Below are positions 6,790 through 10,085 of a stretch of DNA of 10,085 nt, piece after piece (position 1 is the stretch's first letter; each line of letters begins with the position of its first letter). Below the pieces are notes generated by a model. The model did no database searches. It saw only the letters and a list, made by a program, of their open reading frames with translations, and was not told the origin of the DNA. Origin of the DNA: Bacteriovoracaceae bacterium (GTDB taxonomy: Bacteria; Bdellovibrionota; UBA1018); NCBI GenBank assembly GCA_947500275.1, contig CANMSW010000065.1:1-10085 (forward strand), given 5' to 3'. The position numbers and the translations under genes were made by a program.

Positions 6790-7629
6790 ATGACAAAAAA
6801 AGGCGCACCGAAAAAGGCAGCCTCCGCAGTGAAGTCAAATCAAGCGAAGCTCCCTGAGCTTCCTGAACTTGCCCGCTTAGGGGTGAATATCGACCATCTG
6901 GCGACGCTTCGCCAGCTTCGCGGCACGCCGTACCCGGATCTGGTGCAAGCGGTGCGCGTGGTCGAGGACGCAGGCGGGGACCAGATCACGGTCCACTTGC
7001 GCGAGGATCGTCGCCACATTCAAGACGACGATGTTCGAGCGATTCGAAAGAAAATCCGCGTGCCCCTCAACCTTGAGATGGCCGCCACGCCCGAGATGAC
7101 CCGGTTTGCTGTTCAAGTGAAGCCGGATTGGATCTGTATCGTTCCTGAAAAGCGAAACGAAGTGACCACAGAAGGTGGCCTGGATTTGAAAAAGGGCGCA
7201 AGCCGGGTTGCAGCAGTCATTCGCGCGGCCAAAAAAGCAAAGATTCGAGTGAGTCTTTTCGTCGAGCCGTCCGAGCAAGCGATGCTTCAAAGTGCGGCAC
7301 TGGAAGCGGACGCGGTTGAACTCCATACGGGGCGCTACTGCTTGGCCGCGCAAGGGTCGTTGGGGAAGAAATCAAAGGCACTCGAGCGTGCTGAATTCAT
7401 GCGGATTGAGCGCGCCGCGCGTTTGGGGCGCAGTCTTGGCCTTCATGTTCATGCGGGGCATGGATTTGATTTAGAAAACGTGCGCCCGGTCGCTGCGATC
7501 GTGGATCCCGCGACCGGGCGTCCGTTGATCGCCGAATTCAATATCGGGCACTTCTTAGTTTGTCGTGCTGCTTTGGTTGGAATGGAACAAGCCGTCCGCG
7601 AAATGGTGGCAGCGATCCGCGCTCCTTAA
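6790..7629 (+). CDS. pdxJ: pyridoxine 5'-phosphate synthase PdxJ
   Basis: PdxJ closes the pyridine ring of vitamin B6 from 1-deoxyxylulose-5-phosphate and 3-amino-2-oxopropyl phosphate in the DXP-dependent pathway. It is a TIM barrel, usually an octamer. The 279-residue product has the family N-terminal motif GVNIDHLATL at 31-40, ITVHLREDRRH at 66-76 (His69 matches catalytic His45 of E. coli) and NLEMA at 94-98 (Glu96 matches Glu72). VPEKRNEVTTEGGLD spans 118-132, HAGHG is at 221-225 (His224 matches His193), and the phosphate-binding NIGH is at 251-254. It is about 36 residues longer than the E. coli enzyme: roughly 25 residues of Lys/Ala-rich N-terminal extension and a short insertion before NIGH. 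ATG 6790 has GAGG nine bases upstream. It sits 34 bp after glmM. The acpS gene that often follows pdxJ is absent. Confidence 0.97.
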   Translation: MTKKGAPKKAASAVKSNQAKLPELPELARLGVNIDHLATLRQLRGTPYPDLVQAVRVVEDAGGDQITVHLREDRRHIQDDDVRAIRKKIRVPLNLEMAATPEMTRFAVQVKPDWICIVPEKRNEVTTEGGLDLKKGASRVAAVIRAAKKAKIRVSLFVEPSEQAMLQSAALEADAVELHTGRYCLAAQGSLGKKSKALERAEFMRIERAARLGRSLGLHVHAGHGFDLENVRPVAAIVDPATGRPLIAEFNIGHFLVCRAALVGMEQAVREMVAAIRAP

Positions 7630-7679
7630 AACCACGGTTTTAGTGATCGGAACTTGAAACACTGAAAATTGGAACACCT

Positions 7680-9395
7680 ATGATGAACGGCTCAAATCGA
7701 TCGAATTATCCGCTTCAATCACCTCACGCTCAAGTCGGGACGACTGGAGGATTAGCATCGACCTCGACGAGCCACTCCCTGAGTCGAGTGGATCCCGAAG
7801 GGCGGAACTTACGGATCTGTACTGCGGAAGAAATGCGCGAGATCGACCGTTTGGCGGAAGTCGAGTTCGGGATCGACGCGATGATTCTGATGGAGAACGC
7901 CGGGCGCTCTGCCGCGCAGATTCTTCTCGAGAAGTGGCCGCACGCGGGGCGCACGACTGAGATCTTGGTCTTTGCAGGAAAGGGCAATAACGCCGGCGAT
8001 GCTTTTGTGGTGGCCCGAAGGTTGATGGCGCTTGATCGCCGGGTTCGCGTGTTTCATTTGGAAGAGCCTGCGCGTTACCGCGGGCCCGTGTTGAAGAACT
8101 TCGAAATCCTTCAGAAAATGAAGGCCAAGATGACGCTGATCGAAGCGATTCCTGAGCTCGAAGAATTTCTGAGTCGCTCGCCCGGGCCTTTCACGATTGT
8201 GGATGGGATCTTGGGGACGGGATTGAAAGGGCCGCTTGAGGGACTCTTTTTCGATTTAGTCGAGACCTTGAATGGCCTTCACTGCCCAGAGGTCTTGGCC
8301 CTTGATATCCCTACCGGCGTAAGTGGGAACACCGGCGCAATCGAAAGCACTTCGATTCAAGCGACTCTGACCGTTTCATTTGGTTTTCCGAAAATGGGCC
8401 ATTTCCTCCCGCCAGGCGCAAGTCGCCGCGGGGAGCTGATGAACGTTGATATCTCTTTGCCCGCGCGTTTCCGGCGTGAAGGAGATAAATTCCTTCTGAT
8501 GCGCGGGCCACTCGCGCGACTTCTCCGGGAGCGTGATCGCTACGGTCATAAGAACGCCTTCGGACACACGTTGTTAGTGGGGGGGAGTCCGGGGCGCCTG
8601 GGCGCAATCGCTATGGCGGCGGGCGCTTGTCATAAAATGGGAACAGGCCTGGTGACGGTCGGGACTTGGGAAGACAGCTTCGATCCGCTTCTGATTAAGC
8701 TTCCGAATGAGACCATGGTGTTCCCGCTGAAAATGGGCGGCGAAGCTTTCGAGAGTTACCGTAAAGCGCTTCAGAATTATTCGAGCATTGTGATTGGACC
8801 CGGGCTCGGCCTTCGTCCCGATGGGCGCTTGATTTTGGAAGAGCTTCTGACCAGTTACAGCGGTCCCGTGGTCATTGACGCGGACGGGCTCAATCTGATT
8901 GCTGATCACCAGCTTCACGGGCTTTTGCAGGCGCGGAATGCGCCGACGGTGCTGACGCCTCATCCGGGCGAGCTCGCGCGGTTGTTGGGGATTCCGAAAG
9001 AAGAAGTGCGCGAACGCCCGGCTGAGTGTTTGATGGAAGTGGTCCGTAAGACTCATGCCATCGTGCTTTTGAAAGGGGCTGCGACGCTCGTGGCTTCAGC
9101 CGAAGATACGCTCTACCTGAACCATTATCCGAACGACGGCATGGCCACGGCCGGCAGTGGTGATGTTTTAGCCGGTATGATCGGGGGGTTACTTGGGCAG
9201 GGGATGAATGCTTTTGAGGGGACCCTGCTTGGGATCTACCTCCATTCGCTTGCCGGCGATTTTGCAGCCCGGTCGCTCGGTCACCGCTCGATGACTGCTC
9301 CCGATATCATTGGAAATATCAGCAATGCCTTCAAAGAAATCCACGTCCCGCTCGATACCGACCTCCCAGTTGAAGTTCGCGCCAAATTGCTCTGA
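7680..9395 (+). CDS. nnr: bifunctional NAD(P)H-hydrate epimerase / ADP-dependent NAD(P)H-hydrate dehydratase
   Basis: Nnr repairs hydrated NADH and NADPH. The N-terminal epimerase half interconverts the R and S forms, and the C-terminal ribokinase-fold half dehydrates the S form using ADP. In this 571-residue reading the epimerase domain covers about 46-265. It has GKGNNAGDAF at 100-109, a variant of the usual GNNGGDG phosphate loop, then VDGILGTGLKG (174-184) with the likely catalytic Asp175, and LDIPTGVSG (208-216). The dehydratase domain covers about 285-565, with GHTLLVGGS (295-303), VIDADGLN (398-405), LTPHPGEL (425-432), VLLKG (462-466) and the catalytic loop AGSGDVLAG (491-499). The first ~45 residues are Ser/Thr/Asn-rich and outside the family. 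ATG 7680 or the adjacent ATG 7683 has only a weak GGA upstream; an in-frame GTG at 7788 would give a 535-residue protein of ordinary length. The 3' end overlaps tsaE. Confidence 0.95.
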   Translation: MMNGSNRSNYPLQSPHAQVGTTGGLASTSTSHSLSRVDPEGRNLRICTAEEMREIDRLAEVEFGIDAMILMENAGRSAAQILLEKWPHAGRTTEILVFAGKGNNAGDAFVVARRLMALDRRVRVFHLEEPARYRGPVLKNFEILQKMKAKMTLIEAIPELEEFLSRSPGPFTIVDGILGTGLKGPLEGLFFDLVETLNGLHCPEVLALDIPTGVSGNTGAIESTSIQATLTVSFGFPKMGHFLPPGASRRGELMNVDISLPARFRREGDKFLLMRGPLARLLRERDRYGHKNAFGHTLLVGGSPGRLGAIAMAAGACHKMGTGLVTVGTWEDSFDPLLIKLPNETMVFPLKMGGEAFESYRKALQNYSSIVIGPGLGLRPDGRLILEELLTSYSGPVVIDADGLNLIADHQLHGLLQARNAPTVLTPHPGELARLLGIPKEEVRERPAECLMEVVRKTHAIVLLKGAATLVASAEDTLYLNHYPNDGMATAGSGDVLAGMIGGLLGQGMNAFEGTLLGIYLHSLAGDFAARSLGHRSMTAPDIIGNISNAFKEIHVPLDTDLPVEVRAKLL

Positions 9396-9831
9396 GGTCG
9401 AACTGACGAAAATCGCGGCTGAACTGGCGGGCCAGTGCCTTCCCGGTGATGTTCTATTACTTGAAGGCCCGATGGGAGCGGGGAAGAGCACCTTTGCACG
9501 GAGTTTTCTCGCGGCTTTGGGGATTTCGAGGGGCGGGTCGGGGAGTCCGACGTTCGCGATCGCACACGAATATCAAAGTGCGAGCGGGGCGCTGGTGCTG
9601 CATGCTGATTTCTACCGGCTTCGCTCCGAGGAGGAGCTCGAGGAAACGGGAATCAACTCCGCCCTCTGGGAACGCCGCGCCTTGGCGTTACTCGAGTGGA
9701 CGTCGCTTTTCCCGGAGTATCAAACGCAGTTGATTCAGACGTCGGCTGGACGCGTATTTCGGGTGTCACTCGATTTTTGTGAGAACGAACAACTTCGAAA
9801 GGTTCGGATCGAAGACGCGCTGGCCGATTGA
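9325..9831 (+). CDS. tsaE: tRNA threonylcarbamoyladenosine biosynthesis ATPase TsaE
   Basis: TsaE is the small ATPase that works with TsaB, TsaD and TsaC to make t6A at position 37 of ANN-decoding tRNAs, a usually essential step in bacteria. With ATG 9325 the product is 168 residues. Walker A GPMGAGKST is at 48-56, where most relatives have GDLGAGKTT. SPTFAIAHEY (74-83) matches the family SPTF...Y motif, LHADFYRL (92-99) matches HxDxYRL, and LLEWTSLFPE (122-131) corresponds to the terminal EWPE-type motif. ATG 9325 has GGAAA about nine bases upstream and makes the gene overlap nnr by 71 bp in another frame. TTG 9310 and TTG 9370 are other in-frame possibilities; the recognisable domain starts only around residue 21. 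The nnr-tsaE order is common in bacteria. It ends 17 bp before a convergent gene. Confidence 0.95.
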   Translation: MPSKKSTSRSIPTSQLKFAPNCSEVELTKIAAELAGQCLPGDVLLLEGPMGAGKSTFARSFLAALGISRGGSGSPTFAIAHEYQSASGALVLHADFYRLRSEEELEETGINSALWERRALALLEWTSLFPEYQTQLIQTSAGRVFRVSLDFCENEQLRKVRIEDALAD

Positions 9832-9848
9832 GGCACAAAAGAGAAAAT

Positions 9849-10085
9849 TCAGTTCGTCGGCGGCGGAGCAATTTTCGCCGCCTCTTGAATCCCTTTTTGC
9901 GCCCAGGTGCCGAGATTTTTCGCCGGCACTTTCGAGCCCATTCCTTCGTTCGTGAGCCAAATCGCAATGCCCCACGGGGCTTGCGGATTACCCAGTCGAA
10001 TTCCGAGAACGCTTTCCTGGTCTCCCGCCCCGAGCGCCTGCCGGAGAACACGGGATTCCGGGTCAGCGTTCGTCTGCGCGTTCCC
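9849..10085 (-). CDS. hypothetical protein, C-terminal part (gene continues past the right edge)
   Basis: On the minus strand one frame stays open from the right edge for 78 codons to a TGA at 9849-9851, with no start codon needed inside the window. The fragment reads as a plausible protein: a charged, polar stretch (TNADPESRVLRQ), then VLGIRLGNPQAPWGIAIW, then LTNEGMGSKVPAKNLGTW, an amphipathic helix-like WAQKGIQEAAKI and a proline-rich end APPPTN. Three tryptophans and mixed hydrophobic and polar spacing argue for a real folded domain rather than a chance frame. I do not recognise the family and assign no function. The one in-frame ATG (codon 49 of the fragment) would leave only 30 residues and is probably internal. 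It converges on tsaE, with 17 bp between the stops. The other minus-strand frame here overlaps the tsaE end and looks like a shadow. Confidence 0.7.
   Translation of the reverse strand, partial: GNAQTNADPESRVLRQALGAGDQESVLGIRLGNPQAPWGIAIWLTNEGMGSKVPAKNLGTWAQKGIQEAAKIAPPPTN

Noticed and set aside
7627..7642. TAAAACC-AC-GGTTTTA palindrome after pdxJ as a terminator
   Set aside because: The loop would be 2-4 bases, only two G-C pairs are available, and no separate T tract follows. Too weak to call.
9653..10051. 132-residue minus-strand frame across the tsaE end
   Set aside because: Very Arg/Ser-rich and overlaps tsaE. The neighbouring minus frame ending at 9849 reads as a better protein and stops before tsaE.
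1..10085. Mobile elements, CRISPR arrays, defence or toxin-antitoxin genes, riboswitches
   Set aside because: None seen: no repeat arrays, no transposase or integrase motifs, and every gap between genes is short and accounted for.

Overview
This window comes from a bacterium, most likely a Gram-negative of the former Deltaproteobacteria / Bdellovibrionota type. That placement is an inference from gene order (tilS, ftsH, cdaA, cdaR, glmM, pdxJ, nnr, tsaE), moderately high GC, frequent TTG/GTG start candidates and typical proteobacterial protein sequences. I cannot name a genus. Nothing looks mobile: there are no transposases, integrases, CRISPR repeats, phage genes or long repeats, and base composition is even throughout.

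Layout. Positions 9-85 (minus) hold a complete tRNA with a CAU anticodon and an encoded CCA end, best read as elongator tRNA-Met. Going the other way is tilS (275-1291), whose product makes lysidine in tRNA-Ile(CAU). A 133-bp gap follows, with a convincing promoter (AT-rich upstream element, TTGACC, extended -10) and a perfect 13-bp palindrome overlapping the -10. Next comes ftsH (1425-3359), closed by a strong intrinsic terminator (3394-3430). A tight run of six plus-strand genes follows: cdaA (c-di-AMP synthase), cdaR (its YbbR-domain membrane partner), glmM (phosphoglucosamine mutase), pdxJ (pyridoxine 5'-phosphate synthase), nnr (bifunctional NAD(P)H-hydrate repair enzyme) and tsaE (ATPase for tRNA t6A synthesis). 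Gaps in this run are 9-50 bp, except nnr and tsaE, which overlap by 71 bp. The last ~240 bases hold the 3' end of a convergent minus-strand gene of unknown function, which runs off the right edge.

How the genes fit together. cdaA-cdaR-glmM is a conserved module linking c-di-AMP signalling, which bears on turgor and potassium, to supply of the peptidoglycan and LPS precursor glucosamine-1-phosphate. FtsH does membrane protein quality control. PdxJ supplies vitamin B6, Nnr repairs damaged NAD(P)H, and TilS and TsaE act on tRNA anticodon-loop modification. This is essentially a housekeeping island.

I see no clearly new biological system. The points most worth a second look are the palindromic ftsH promoter, the terminator sitting directly upstream of cdaA with no visible new promoter, a ~25-residue insertion in GlmM, the absence of folP and acpS from their common places, uncertain N-termini of Nnr, PdxJ and TsaE, and the unrecognised convergent gene at the right edge.
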